Positions 10,201 to 18,089 of a stretch of DNA of 41,890 bases are shown here, piece after piece. A model generated the notes under the pieces. That model was not told the DNA's origin. It did no database searches and was given only the letters and a program-made list of their open reading frames with translations. Within the stretch, counting starts at the first letter, position 1. Each line of letters begins with the position of its first letter. The stretch is from positions 1 through 41,890 of IMG/VR virus record IMGVR_UViG_3300044643_000677, one strand, 5' to 3'. Made by a program: the position numbers and the translations under genes. The DNA comes from a virus.

Positions 10201-11140
10201 CAACGTAGATACCATTGCGGTAAAGGTTAAGAATTCCCTTGCGGCCCAAAGAATATGGCAAAAACGGAGAAGCGGCTATTTTGTTAATACCAAGAGTTGA
10301 AGTGGCTCTGTTTAGATCGTCGCCAACATTAATTAGCGAAGCTCCAACTTTTTGAAGCCTTGATCCAGCAGCAGTACGAAAACTGCCAGTAGCAGCTTCT
10401 TGAGAAACGCCACCCAATCCTGGCAATCCACGAGTAGCAGCAGCTCCGCTTGCTCCAGCAGCGCCTGGTTTTCCTGCAACCCTACGACCACTAAAACTGA
10501 CTCCCTTGCCTACGCCTCTGAAGATAGGCCCAACAAGAGTTGCGTTTCCTGCGTCTTCAATAATGTACGGAAGAATTGACTGGTTGTTAGCAATAGCTTG
10601 TTCGTAGCGTCCAGCACCACGTTCTGAGAAGGGTTCAACTTTTGCAGTTCCCATGCTTACGCCACCAGGCGTAGATACTGGAGTGACTCTGCCTACGGCT
10701 GCACCACGTCGAGCAATGTCAACAGCCAGTTGGCCCGTTCCCTTTGCCGAAGCAATCAGCTGATTCGTAGTTCCGTAACCCGGCTGATAATCAACCCCGA
10801 TAAGGCTCGCACCAATGTCACCAAATGCTTGAACAATGTCGACACCGGCACCACCAAAAAAATGCACCGCTCCAGGTCCAGCGTTGATGACCATATCGCC
10901 AACAGACTTAGCGTAGGTGGGAATTAAATTCCAACCACCTTTTTTCTTTTCCATCGGCACGGTGCCAAGACGGGTCTTGTTGGGTGGTACCGGATCACTA
11001 GGAACCGTAGGAACGGGCATCAGGCTCTTGGGAAGCGGCGGTGCTGTAGTTGTCGTAGTCGACGTAGGGGTAGTAGAACCTTGTCCGCTGCCAGGGTCTC
11101 CAGGGAGTGGTGGTAAAAGAGAAGGTTTTCTAGGTGCCAT
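4286..11140 (-). CDS. Giant internal virion / DNA-ejection protein
   Basis: 2284 residues, the longest gene in the window. The N-terminus is a Pro/Thr-rich linker, followed by small hydrophobic Gly/Ala stretches (about 65-130). Coiled-coil segments lie at about 690-850 and 1390-1530. An HTH-like stretch (GKPMQQIADERGVKLEVISK) sits near 725-745. A long conserved-looking C-terminal region begins around 1785, with hydrophobic helices and an aromatic segment (YYSQAFPFYSWMRHIHHV). Such giant multidomain proteins, encoded after the tail genes of podoviruses, are stored in the capsid and ejected with DNA. I found no lysozyme or RNA polymerase motif. Residues roughly 870-1370 are encoded by A+T-rich DNA. 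The start overlaps the upstream stop (TAATG). Confidence 0.75.
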   Translation of the reverse strand: MAPRKPSLLPPLPGDPGSGQGSTTPTSTTTTTAPPLPKSLMPVPTVPSDPVPPNKTRLGTVPMEKKKGGWNLIPTYAKSVGDMVINAGPGAVHFFGGAGVDIVQAFGDIGASLIGVDYQPGYGTTNQLIASAKGTGQLAVDIARRGAAVGRVTPVSTPGGVSMGTAKVEPFSERGAGRYEQAIANNQSILPYIIEDAGNATLVGPIFRGVGKGVSFSGRRVAGKPGAAGASGAAATRGLPGLGGVSQEAATGSFRTAAGSRLQKVGASLINVGDDLNRATSTLGINKIAASPFLPYSLGRKGILNLYRNGIYVGGDSAYIAWGARAAIRFQQQINKLRDQGVPVDDPMIVDLEAKKRRAGNRAMTQQLKKETKEAVRDRGAERGAVVRGLTNEIENALYKDEINPETGEVYGRLTAAEGQAVIAVLNGTAQMIFRLKKIFGDKLTPQMIALLGRYDLYPEFALTPEGADIAYSMLNPNESVISQQVFDRVSYAMDSLGRTIVNSMTDRAIKGYGRRNPLPPEYLVPQPFVEKLGRNVEEALRKAEADLVNAQRSGKATPEQIAALTNNVIAMDNLLSAWNSIVELGITELPLDHPDRINALKSVVDMLPDELALDPSMYSAAQRIPLEFFRRFRAAMGRHIIEGTTFEDGGPTPGGPDDGFPRTPRNAKFDAVDVELAKRERTVDNIEKDIVKIGEKIHKKEEQHVNLVEKIVRYDIVDEYISGKPMQQIADERGVKLEVISKVVRSSPAANTFNRMEKIAKSIREMEAAYDGVVDETELIYIKNQVEGLKAQVAELQQQYEAYKAEEAAARQIAESQEDTLSQELDDLDTQLDNHEAEYELAGGVVDDVWVDETPEQSNQPFVTSATPETLILDAVPTAYQKAYDLIPEEIKSAPPKNKVTKENKEYYFADLPQTPEGLAKAYVYLRRENLGNGRWGELRIDKDSALNVVFYANRKSPISGYQMSEIKLQIENNPLAEDEALQNVINEINELRSTFNSLLNGEEFTIIDHRFYYFNFNGNFLEAEMPFAFVEHLADGKAKYETPTPEMVKAYNDAINDVERLFRQSVGLPPMESDVGATAPRLAPVETPAPTPTEAPQPGLAPIEQPTKKAKAGEFFTRVTKKIGPYKDEIQWPRVKQVLDFFESKPDVSPPTPAQNKKATASYVKSAIKSGRPFHILEWEGTKYFSDSYIVVPVERIGDGVWVPTEDAVYKHTGKETPSEKTTQKGEVPEALKQILDKVFKGKEPYEKLKLVRQEKLATGETVMVFADSTGTLNYILRERFDLFPRAEYYGIAGETKKPIVVKMLRTKGSSSALTMPIAGSGQVKISVEERINRAKQWIDSKASKIPKEVGERIKADLDAIFDQYLLDFPVTRPLSPAEPSFAPVPAAEAPAAPAPAPLRPKAKTPAEVQVDPKIRDEAIQKAVYFADLADAAAADASAALNAAETLTQRLQFLEEYFEQKAKYDVEVNRLAIQLEVSQRARARRDKLEQEIADLRLKQVQAQEGLGPAQEAVESILSSPYYDEYQQLKGNIPLDVAMGDNFPTNVGGYSLPDLEGNVVPLGGPMYVPSGGPKKFFGGVAQDVTEEGLTGWRDLKSEHYRDGDRHVIFSLEQVAIRMGQEVSMMVENERYRFIIATYGETASAILGDEFTQQLYEQAVQWADNYDASTLQSMFKEEWERAQQDPDFVPGIAAYAPGIPSPTQAREFAIRKQYGTLIAEAMKKIGYDPIDPYKDIKALYPERDVNANRLTPVDEGIDPADLEPVRENIVPETMFLPTGMREVMMQVVVPQKNAALTKMLKASAAVTSAMKTTTLVFSIPWQLGDIISSMQIAKAAGIPFSVFVEQLNTVLEQEFGSVATRKDALQTLKRFVIPEIDANANIPQRLKDFLTPEPMTVGPLGRVASESPVQDLGQTAQERAVLYPETMDPKKRLTNRIADKLGIKQIGYIGNFNKAVVGTMYNINASINKLMRHAFFLSKLQESLKARGMTLEQLNNDSAAGWKNDPEIRQLVFDAADSANDWLGDYANLNMKERMYYSQAFPFYSWMRHIHHVFNLVVDTNPDFLGYYMYLGSLYMNAEEDPMNLRRGSISAFGGVSNAGFINPFADVLGGPIASLVLEGNVKPLGQSLGPVPRLVGGAAGLDITKMRSLSRPAGTGSYDEAGNLTYSGVVRNPGEALGFTLQQFPLATRIMNINPTPFDNIPGTRIALGPVSRYQTGEARINPVTGQRLESPGGRLAATARLFGTPLVPYRSDDQINQVMLSARGRLMTLEELLRRREISGAP

Positions 11141-12348
11141 TAAGGTGCAACAATGCCGGAAAGGTAGAGCTTATTCTTAAGATTTTCCTTATTGTATCCT
11201 CCGAGGTACAACATAGCATAAATGAGAGCAGCAGTTTCAGCTCCGCCAGCAGCATTTTCAATAGATGAAGCAAGGTCAAAAGCGCCCTGGTTGTCGTTTG
11301 AACCAATCAAAGCAGAAGCTTCTTCAACAATGTTGTATCCGTATTGCTTGTTCTTGTTGCCATCTGCATCTTCCCAACTAATGGGCTTGTTAATGCCTCG
11401 GTAAAGCTGTGATGGCGAACGTCCGGTAAGACCGGCAACCGTGCTTCCCTTGTAATTAGTGATCGATTCAATTTGCGATGTAGCCTGTGCATTGCCTGCT
11501 TTTTGATCGGCAGCACTCTGATCCCACAATTGCTGATTCCGACGCTCTTCAAAATCACCAAACAGGGAGTTGGCAAGCGACGGGTTGACCCCGTACTGAC
11601 GCATAGCCACAGATTCTGCAAGATCGCTCAAGTTCGTGTTTTCAAACTGTTGAGCAGCATCAAGGTAAGCGTTGGCCTTGGTGGCGTTTGTATCAGCCCA
11701 TGATTGAAGCTCGTTCTCGTAGGTACGTGCCGGATTGACAAACCTGTCAATCTCTCCGCCCTCTACGCCTGTACGGGCCAATGGTGCTCCCTGAATACCA
11801 AGGATAGACCTACCACCACCAGTAAGTCTATTGACATAAGCGTTGTAGGCGTCTTCCTTCATTGTCTCCAACTGATTAAAACGACCCTGGGCTTGTGTTC
11901 GCAACTGACCAGGGATTTCACCGGAAAGCTGTAGTGCTCCGCCTTCGATAGCCTTGTTGCGTTCGTCAGCAGTAAAGAAGCCTCCGTACTTGCCCTTTTG
12001 AGAAAGTCCACCGGATGGGCGACTGTTTAGCAAGCCCATATAAACGTCGTTAAACTCGGTTGCTCCGCCAGGAATTGGACGCTTGCTAGCTGCCATTCTG
12101 TCGGCTAGTTGATTCCTGTAAGCGTACGGATCTCCACCTTGTACGGTTTCAACCTGACCGCGTGTACCAAAAATATCATTAAGAGACTGGAAACCTGTGC
12201 CTGTCGGGTTCATCCCGGTCTTGTCCCACATGCCGTAGCCTTGTGGAGTTTCGCCCGCCCGTGACCCTTGGGCCATAGGGTTTACAAACTGACGCTTTGT
12301 TGGTTTTCCCATAGCGGCGTTGTATAGCTGGTTAAGTGAACCAATCAC
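11140..12348 (-). CDS. Putative internal virion protein
   Basis: 402 residues, Asn/Gln/Ala/Gly-rich and mostly predicted helical, with no signal peptide or enzyme motif. Starts at a GTG preceded by GGAGGGATGAA and overlapping the upstream stop (GTGA); ends in a TAATG overlap with the giant gene. It ends in a short hydrophobic helix (AALIYAMLYLGG). Composition and position between smaller low-complexity proteins and the giant ejection protein match core/ejection proteins of podoviruses. The exact role is inferred from position only. Confidence 0.6.
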   Translation of the reverse strand: MIGSLNQLYNAAMGKPTKRQFVNPMAQGSRAGETPQGYGMWDKTGMNPTGTGFQSLNDIFGTRGQVETVQGGDPYAYRNQLADRMAASKRPIPGGATEFNDVYMGLLNSRPSGGLSQKGKYGGFFTADERNKAIEGGALQLSGEIPGQLRTQAQGRFNQLETMKEDAYNAYVNRLTGGGRSILGIQGAPLARTGVEGGEIDRFVNPARTYENELQSWADTNATKANAYLDAAQQFENTNLSDLAESVAMRQYGVNPSLANSLFGDFEERRNQQLWDQSAADQKAGNAQATSQIESITNYKGSTVAGLTGRSPSQLYRGINKPISWEDADGNKNKQYGYNIVEEASALIGSNDNQGAFDLASSIENAAGGAETAALIYAMLYLGGYNKENLKNKLYLSGIVAP

Positions 12349-12764
12349 TTCATCCCTCCTGGTAACGGCGGTGCAGGGAATCCTTCGTTAGTCAAGTCAT
12401 CAATACTGTAACCGTAGGAAGTGTTTGGAGTAATCCCATAATTTGATCCTGAACCACCGCCATAACGAGACGGATAACGCCACTTTAGATATGACCGATA
12501 CGATTTAACATACCCAGGAAGGTCTTTGACCTGATTCTTAGAATTTGTTGTACGTTGGTTTGACATTGTATCTGTTGTGGCTTTCATATTTGCCAAGCCA
12601 CCAATCGAGGGGATTTGTGATTGGGAGTATACAGCACCAGGGTTTCCGGTTTGAGCGGCGATACTACTAAGAGCGCCCGACATATTGGTTACATTGGCAG
12701 TATCTGCCTGAAGGGCAGCTTGTCGTGCAGCAATTTCATTGGAGAACCGTTGGAATGGAGCCAT
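12345..12764 (-). CDS. Small putative internal virion protein
   Basis: 139 residues. The N-terminal helix (FQRFSNEIAARQAALQAD) is followed by Ser/Thr/Asn-rich sequence. The centre has aromatic/basic YVKSYRSYLKWRYPSRYGGG and the C-terminus is Pro/Gly-rich. No recognised family. TAATG overlap with the preceding gene and GTGA overlap with the next place it firmly in the ejection-protein group. Confidence 0.6.
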   Translation of the reverse strand: MAPFQRFSNEIAARQAALQADTANVTNMSGALSSIAAQTGNPGAVYSQSQIPSIGGLANMKATTDTMSNQRTTNSKNQVKDLPGYVKSYRSYLKWRYPSRYGGGSGSNYGITPNTSYGYSIDDLTNEGFPAPPLPGGMK

Positions 12765-13384
12765 TATCTTTTCCTTCCAAAAGCACGTTGGTATGCGGTG
12801 ACAGCAGCAGGGCTCATGGTAACAGGGGCTTTGCCGGAATTAACCGGTTTTAAGGCTTTGGGTTTTGGCGTTACAACCGGCCTGCCTGGAGTAAAAACGT
12901 TTGCGCCGATAGGAAGCGGGGTGGTCGATTCTGTTTTTTTCGAACTTGTGCCTTGAGCCCCAGCCCCAGTTTTGGGTGTCGTTGTTTTTGGTGTTGTTGT
13001 TTTAGCCGGTGGAGTATAATACATTGCTTGATATTGAGCCAACTGAGACGCCGTAGTAGTGTCAACTTCGTCCTTTGCTGCTGTTGTCGTTGCCTTAGCA
13101 CCGGTAACACGGGATCGGTAGTCGGTTTCATTCTCAGTAAGCTTGCGGCCATATTGACCCGACCTTAAAGTACCGGAACTTTCTGCGTTTGTACCAATTG
13201 TTCTGTTTTCATTTTGGTAGTTTACGTCAAGAGTTCCGGTGCCCTGCTTGGTAATACTGCCGTCAGCCCCGAACTGAGCATTGGTTGCCCGCTCAAGCTG
13301 GGCATCTAAGGCAGCCTTCTTGGCTACGGCTGCGGCATCTAGCTGCAGTTTCAGTTTGTCGTAATAGTCATTAGTGCTTGGCAT
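12764..13384 (-). CDS. Putative internal virion protein, Thr/Ala/Lys-rich
   Basis: 206 residues from the ATG at 13382-13384. The frame is open further upstream, but this ATG lies at the stop of the preceding gene. An N-terminal helix (DKLKLQLDAAAVAKKAALDAQ) is followed by a low-complexity Thr-Pro-Lys stretch around residues 125-160 and a basic C-terminus (AYQRAFGRKR). Composition resembles its two downstream neighbours, suggesting a related group of virion-internal proteins. No enzymatic motif was seen. Confidence 0.55.
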   Translation of the reverse strand: MPSTNDYYDKLKLQLDAAAVAKKAALDAQLERATNAQFGADGSITKQGTGTLDVNYQNENRTIGTNAESSGTLRSGQYGRKLTENETDYRSRVTGAKATTTAAKDEVDTTTASQLAQYQAMYYTPPAKTTTPKTTTPKTGAGAQGTSSKKTESTTPLPIGANVFTPGRPVVTPKPKALKPVNSGKAPVTMSPAAVTAYQRAFGRKR

Positions 13385-13589
13385 CGTGGTCCTGGTCGAT
13401 ATGTTTGTCAAGCTTCATGTCCATCCAAACCTGCATATCCTTGACTTCCTTTACGTCGTGCTTGACTGAGTGGATAAGATCAACAGCTTGGCCGTGTTGA
13501 CTAGTATTGCGCTTGTCCAATCTATATAATACCCACATAAGTGGTCCCGATATAAGGGCCACCAGGAGAGCAGACCAAGCAGCAGTCAT
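13371..13589 (-). CDS. Single-span membrane protein of the lysis cassette
   Basis: 72 residues. One hydrophobic segment near the N-terminus (WSALLVALISGPLMWVLY), then a charged, His/Asp/Lys-rich helical tail. It follows the endolysin gene after 2 nt. Small one-span proteins here in actinophages are second holins or membrane-disruption proteins; which one cannot be decided from sequence. The 14-nt overlap with the following gene suggests coupling. Confidence 0.6.
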   Translation of the reverse strand: MTAAWSALLVALISGPLMWVLYRLDKRNTSQHGQAVDLIHSVKHDVKEVKDMQVWMDMKLDKHIDQDHDAKH

Positions 13590-13591
13590 GA

Positions 13592-14119
13592 TCAGCCAGG
13601 CTTAGGGAGTGCTCGCCAAGCAGCTTCAAAGCGCTCGGGGTCGTCGGCCATTGCAGGCTCAAGCTCTAGATGCAACCACTTCCCCCCAAAACTTCCAGCG
13701 TTATCGTCGGAGGTGAATAATTTTTCCCCAGCCTTCCCCTCGCCTCGCGAACAGCGAAAACCGCGGCCGTAACCGGGCTTGCCATCCTTGACGTTTTTGT
13801 CAAAGGCGTAGTCGTGAATCTCGACGATGCCAAGTTCCTTGGTGTACTTAATGAACCAGTCGTACATCTCTACTCCGACCTTGCGGTCGTCATAGCCAAT
13901 GTCAACGGCAGCACCTGTAGCGTGGACGCTGAGCCACTTCTCCATGCCCGGGTCTTTGGCAGTCTTGCCTGCGGTGTGGGAATTTCTCATCAGCCGCGAA
14001 GCGTAGATTCCTAGGTTCTTAGTCTTCCAGCGGCGGTTACAAAGGTCGGCCAGCTTTTCCGTCCCAGGACGGGCTTTACCATGGTCTTTCGCAGGATAAT
14101 AGGGATACTTACGCGGCAC
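13592..14119 (-). CDS. Endolysin, peptidase M15 (D-Ala-D-Ala carboxypeptidase/VanY-like)
   Basis: 175 residues. The M15 zinc signature SxHxxGxAxD is present as SVHATGAAVD (Ser64, His66, Gly69, Ala71, Asp73). The second zinc/catalytic block is KWLHLEL, with His150 and Glu152. These enzymes cut peptide cross-links in peptidoglycan. There is no signal peptide, so release would depend on the holin encoded just upstream. The start is a GTG overlapping the holin stop region by 11 nt; no better ATG with an RBS was seen. Neighbours (holin-like before, small membrane protein after) make this the lysis cassette. Confidence 0.85.
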   Translation of the reverse strand: MPRKYPYYPAKDHGKARPGTEKLADLCNRRWKTKNLGIYASRLMRNSHTAGKTAKDPGMEKWLSVHATGAAVDIGYDDRKVGVEMYDWFIKYTKELGIVEIHDYAFDKNVKDGKPGYGRGFRCSRGEGKAGEKLFTSDDNAGSFGGKWLHLELEPAMADDPERFEAAWRALPKPG

Positions 14120-14378
14120 TGTGCTTGTCCCGGTCTACGCCAAATGCCTTGTCGACTTCAGCCTTGGTGAGCTTGCCGTCGCTAAGAGCCTTACTGAGAT
14201 CGTAGACAACCAAAGCCACGGCAGCGCCGCCAGCCTGAAGAGCCTTGTACCAAAGAGGAACGCTGATATCCTTAGCAAATGCGTCGATGACCGACGAACC
14301 GGTAATGATGCCGAGCGAGCTGGATACAAACAGGGCGATCAGGCGAGTAGCTACATCTTTGACAACTTGAAGGTTCAT
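14109..14378 (-). CDS. Holin-like membrane protein
   Basis: 89 residues from the ATG at 14376-14378. Two hydrophobic spans: VATRLIALFVSSSLGIITGS (about 7-27) and YKALQAGGAAVALVVYDLS (about 41-60). A charged C-terminal tail follows (KLTKAEVDKAFGVDRDKHSAA). Two spans plus a charged tail next to an endolysin is the usual holin pattern. The longer frame upstream would add an unlikely N-terminal extension. There is no Shine-Dalgarno, but an extended -10 element ends 6 nt before the ATG, suggesting a leaderless transcript. Confidence 0.7.
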   Translation of the reverse strand: MNLQVVKDVATRLIALFVSSSLGIITGSSVIDAFAKDISVPLWYKALQAGGAAVALVVYDLSKALSDGKLTKAEVDKAFGVDRDKHSAA

Positions 14379-14384
14379 AGGGCA

Positions 14385-14393
14385 ATTATCCCA
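14385..14393 (-). promoter_or_regulatory. Extended -10 promoter for the holin gene, probably leaderless
   Basis: Minus-strand TGGGATAAT (extended -10, five of six matches to TATAAT) ends 6 nt before the holin ATG. Transcription would begin at or next to the A of the start codon. There is no clear -35. Leaderless genes are common in actinobacteria, and the holin lacks an SD. This could give lysis timing separate from the structural operon. Confidence 0.4.
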
Positions 14394-14410
14394 TATATAG
14401 TAGCGTATTG

Positions 14411-14596
14411 CTACAAGCCTGCTGCCGCCCACAAAGCGTCGATTTGAGCTTGCATCTGAGAAATCCTATCCTCCAAAGAAACAATGTTTTCCCGCAACGC
14501 CGCAGCGTACTCTTCATAAGCCCCGCTTCGGTCATTCTTTAGCACGTAGGCCAATTCGTAAGCTTGGCGTGGGTGACGCCACACAACCTCATTCAT
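14411..14596 (-). CDS. Small coiled-coil protein
   Basis: 61 residues. The second half is a regular heptad coiled coil (RENIVSLEDRISQMQAQIDA). ATGA overlap with the upstream tail gene. Not recognised as a family. Its place between tail and lysis genes suggests either a minor virion protein or a lysis accessory protein. Confidence 0.55.
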   Translation of the reverse strand: MNEVVWRHPRQAYELAYVLKNDRSGAYEEYAAALRENIVSLEDRISQMQAQIDALWAAAGL

Positions 14597-16422
14597 CGTG
14601 AATCTCCTTCAATCCAAACACGCTTAATCCTAAAGCCGGAAAATCTGATAGATACATTGTGCTTGTAACCGTAGCCCATGTTATCTGAGTCAAAACGAAG
14701 AATGCGGGTAGCGGTTACCCTCTTGTATGGGTTTCCGGATACATAGGGAGCCGCCTTTGCATCGTTGGGAATAAACGATGTTGTGTTTGGAATGTCTACA
14801 AGGCTTTGGCTGTACGTACGTTCTGTAGATACAAAGTTTAAAGTTGGGTCATAGGCAACATCTTCCGGAGCACTATTAACTACAGATACGGACATTTGAG
14901 CAGTCCCAGTGAAGTCGTCGTAATTCATATAGTCCATGTCAAGAGTTGCTTCAACATAAACACGACGGATGGTAGAAGCTTTTTGATCGTCAACCGCAGA
15001 AAGGATTACTGTTCCCTCTGTAACAGCGTCAGCGATTACAGAAGGGGAACCTGAATAATCATGCCCTGCATTAATTTGTTGCTGGAACCAAATGCCAAAA
15101 GAAATAGCTTTGTATCTAGCGTATTTAACACTTCCGGAACCGTCTTCTGTATTAGAAGCAACTTGCATAAATAGCATTGCGTTTGGCGAAAAACCATTTG
15201 TCCCTGTTGGGGTTTGGTAGTTATTTACAGCGCTGTAGCGTCTAATGAATTTATTGTTTTGCGATACTCCGCCAACAGGAACAGAATAAAAATCTAAAGA
15301 ATGGCTTTTGATTCTTAACCAATCGCCAAACCTATTTCTGATCAAGGCGTAGAACCCGCCAGCACCAAATTCATTAACTGAATAAGTGCACACAACGTCA
15401 CCATTTGCTGTTGCGGCAAGAGCTGGCGGTGTAGCATGGTCTATGCCGCCATACGGAGATTCAAATGCTCTACCAAAGTTTTGATAAGCTGCGACCCCTA
15501 CTTGTTGACCGGACAAGAAATTGATGTTCGCATAGTAAGGTTCTGTCAATCGTGAAAGGTAGAACATGGTGTTTGATTGCGAAACTATTGACGAATAGTC
15601 GGTATCAAGTGGATAGATAGCATCAGAAACCTGACGGACAGCAGCAGTTGCGCCAAGAACTCCGGTAATAGAATAAATAGCGTTTGGCTTAATTACCAAC
15701 AGATCGTCGTATCTAGGTATCACCCAAGTGACACCGTTGTTTGAATAACCTGGAGCAAGATAATCAATAGGATCCCAGGAGCTAAAATTAAGCGAGGCTG
15801 AAAAATAAACAAAGTCAGTCGTAGATGACCAGGCCACCATTCTTGCATTCCATACAGTTATACCATCAACGCTAGTGATGCCTGCGGGAAGAGTAATGTC
15901 GGTCTTGACTGCAGGGTTTACTGCGTTCCATGCGCCAGTTCCGGTAAATCTGTATATTTTGTCCTTTGCACCAACGTAAGCATAAACTTGACCACCCTCG
16001 TTGGTGGTAAATACATTACTAATATTAAATGCGTTGTCGATAGTTACGGCGTCACTAACAGAAACAAGCTGTTGGCTCGATTCTTTAAAAAGCCCCACTC
16101 TGTACATTCTGAAAGATTTGCTTGAGGTCGTAGTAATTTGAACAGCAAAATATAGATATGAACCTCCTTGCACAGCGGCAGTAACAAAACTACTTGAAGT
16201 AGATCCTGCGTCTATATAAATAGAATTATTTTCAATAACGACAGACTCGGTGTTTGAATAAAGAGGAAGTTGAGCTACGGCGTTAGTGGGAACAACAGAT
16301 CCGTCGTTAAGTGATACGGCTACGTTTTCGCCAGTAAAGGTAGATCGTGGCTGGCGGTTATCGTTCTCGCCAATGAAATACCCGCCGGTAAAGTCATCCC
16401 ATGTAGAAGTAAAGGCTGGCAT
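14593..16422 (-). CDS. Tail nozzle/hub-like structural protein
   Basis: 609 residues from the ATG in the TAATG overlap with the adaptor gene. Composition is Ser/Thr/Tyr/Asn-rich, with repeated beta-strand-like blocks each containing aromatic residues. Repeating motifs such as VYAYVGAKDKIYRFTG and YDDLLVIKPNAIYSITG look like beta-propeller blades. Position just after the adaptor, size and composition fit the podovirus tail nozzle proteins (T7 gp12-type or P22 gp10-type). No catalytic motif was seen. Confidence 0.65.
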   Translation of the reverse strand: MPAFTSTWDDFTGGYFIGENDNRQPRSTFTGENVAVSLNDGSVVPTNAVAQLPLYSNTESVVIENNSIYIDAGSTSSSFVTAAVQGGSYLYFAVQITTTSSKSFRMYRVGLFKESSQQLVSVSDAVTIDNAFNISNVFTTNEGGQVYAYVGAKDKIYRFTGTGAWNAVNPAVKTDITLPAGITSVDGITVWNARMVAWSSTTDFVYFSASLNFSSWDPIDYLAPGYSNNGVTWVIPRYDDLLVIKPNAIYSITGVLGATAAVRQVSDAIYPLDTDYSSIVSQSNTMFYLSRLTEPYYANINFLSGQQVGVAAYQNFGRAFESPYGGIDHATPPALAATANGDVVCTYSVNEFGAGGFYALIRNRFGDWLRIKSHSLDFYSVPVGGVSQNNKFIRRYSAVNNYQTPTGTNGFSPNAMLFMQVASNTEDGSGSVKYARYKAISFGIWFQQQINAGHDYSGSPSVIADAVTEGTVILSAVDDQKASTIRRVYVEATLDMDYMNYDDFTGTAQMSVSVVNSAPEDVAYDPTLNFVSTERTYSQSLVDIPNTTSFIPNDAKAAPYVSGNPYKRVTATRILRFDSDNMGYGYKHNVSIRFSGFRIKRVWIEGDSR

Positions 16423-17036
16423 TATGACCACGCAGCATGTTGGTAACCAGGGCTATACCGAATGCGGCGAGAGGTGTTTTGCTTCAGGTCGTCACGCATG
16501 GTGTCAAGGATTGCTTGGTACTCAGCCTGGTATACCGCAGCACGTCCCTCGTCTTGGCGAACCATTGCTGCAAGGTACGAGGTGTAGGCCACGATTAGAG
16601 GGTGGTGCAAAGCTGGCATCAGCGGTGTCGAATAGTCGCTCAGCAATTCAGGCTCACTACGGTAGTAGTACAAAGTTCCGTTTTGATCGGTTGTCGGAAG
16701 AGGGTTGAGCCGAGCCTTGTTGCCGATGATCGTCCAAGCAAAGGTAGCCGTCATGCGGTCAGGGTCAAGGAAGTCCTCAAGCTGGACCCACATGACCGGA
16801 AGATCGTTAATAACCAGCTGGCGGGCCCGTACAAAGTCGTTGGGGACAGTAGCCGAGCCGCCTACAAAAGTCATAGCCTGAGTGTCCAACAGCCAAGGCC
16901 ATTCCTTGGTAGCTGAGATAGTAGCTAGGGAGCGGTTGATCAAAGAGTCAATCGTGGTGTCCGGAAGCAAGCCGTCGCCGGAAGCAGGGATTGCTAGGCG
17001 TTGCTTTACAGCCGTACGAATTTGACCACGGTTCAT
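16422..17036 (-). CDS. Head-to-tail adaptor (gateway) protein
   Basis: 204 residues. The N-terminus has the helix pattern typical of podovirus adaptors: TIDSLINRSLATISATKEWPWL, with a beta-rich centre (ARLNPLPTTDQNGTLYYYRS). A C-terminal helical part follows (HHPLIVAYTSYLAAMVRQDE). T7 gp11-like and P22 gp4-like proteins have this organisation and bind the portal underside. It directly precedes the nozzle-like gene. The family assignment is by pattern, not by search. Confidence 0.65.
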   Translation of the reverse strand: MNRGQIRTAVKQRLAIPASGDGLLPDTTIDSLINRSLATISATKEWPWLLDTQAMTFVGGSATVPNDFVRARQLVINDLPVMWVQLEDFLDPDRMTATFAWTIIGNKARLNPLPTTDQNGTLYYYRSEPELLSDYSTPLMPALHHPLIVAYTSYLAAMVRQDEGRAAVYQAEYQAILDTMRDDLKQNTSRRIRYSPGYQHAAWS

Positions 17037-17045
17037 GGGTTAATT

Positions 17046-18089
17046 CTATCCTAATCCTAGTCCACCATCAAGGATGGACTGCTTGTTGGCAAAGAACCTG
17101 ACTTGGTTGTCGTAGAACGGTTTATCTCCAGGACTGATCGGTTCGACGTAGTAGTCGTTAAACCTTTGAATACCCGCGTTGAGCTCGGCCTGTTCTAATG
17201 CTGCAAGTCCGTAAGTGTCTTCAATTCCGTGAATTTGGAACAAAGCCGACAAGGAGGATGAGGCCATGCGCTTGAACACCATTGTCTTGATAGCGTTATC
17301 TAAAGCAGAAATGCCTGATGGCCGGACACGGGCCGTTTCGCTACCTGCCAAGTAGTTGCTGATCTGCATAGGTGGCAAAGAGGCTAGGGCTGCGCGTTCC
17401 TCTGTAGTAAACCCAAGGGAATCAAGGAATGTCTTAGCTGCTGTGGCCGCCTCGTCTGTGCTGTTAAATGGATCTTCGGCAAGAACCGACCATTCATAAA
17501 CAAGGCGCATAGTTTCCTGGAGCGTGCGGCCGGTTACGGGAGCAATGCTGTTGTTGACCTTTTCTTCTGCCAATTGAGTTCTGTCGTTTGCCTCTACGTA
17601 AATCAAATGCGACGTACCGTTTAAATTAAGAAACGGCTCATAGACAACAATCTGACCAACTTCTTGAAAGACGGAATCAAGGTTTTCTTGTTCAAAAGCT
17701 TTTGCCCCATACATGCCGCGATCGCAGCGCCAATCACCCCCGTCAATGGCTACTGATTTTGTAAACGTAAATGTTCCGAGCCCCGAATCAAGAGGGCGGT
17801 CATAAACGTCAAAAATACGCTCAAGCGGATAAAGGTTCAGAACCTGAACTACACCATCACAAAAGACTGTCAAGTTGTGGATTGGAAGCTTTTGAAATGG
17901 GTGGACCCATGCAGCCAACAGCGTCCCGTCCTGAAGAACAAATACGTCAACAAAATCGACCGATTCGTTACCTGCCGGGGTTTGAACCCAAACATCTACT
18001 TCTGCTGCAAACTTAGGGAGTTTGTCAAGAACAAAGAATCCTCTGTGCGTAGACAAGATTGCTGTTGAAAATAATTGTGTTTGGATCAT
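17046..18089 (-). CDS. Putative virion/tail protein
   Basis: 347 residues. The N-terminal third is beta-rich (VDVFVLQDGTLLAAWVHPF), the C-terminal half helical. No catalytic or export motif. It overlaps the adhesin gene by 4 nt (ATGA) and lies 9 nt from the adaptor gene. Most likely a tail or fibre-attachment component; the specific role is unknown. Confidence 0.55.
   Translation of the reverse strand: MIQTQLFSTAILSTHRGFFVLDKLPKFAAEVDVWVQTPAGNESVDFVDVFVLQDGTLLAAWVHPFQKLPIHNLTVFCDGVVQVLNLYPLERIFDVYDRPLDSGLGTFTFTKSVAIDGGDWRCDRGMYGAKAFEQENLDSVFQEVGQIVVYEPFLNLNGTSHLIYVEANDRTQLAEEKVNNSIAPVTGRTLQETMRLVYEWSVLAEDPFNSTDEAATAAKTFLDSLGFTTEERAALASLPPMQISNYLAGSETARVRPSGISALDNAIKTMVFKRMASSSLSALFQIHGIEDTYGLAALEQAELNAGIQRFNDYYVEPISPGDKPFYDNQVRFFANKQSILDGGLGLG

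Noticed and set aside
4286-11140. Virion-packaged RNA polymerase, as in N4-like phages
   Set aside because: The size is suggestive, but I could not find the conserved polymerase motifs; the composition fits an ejection protein better.
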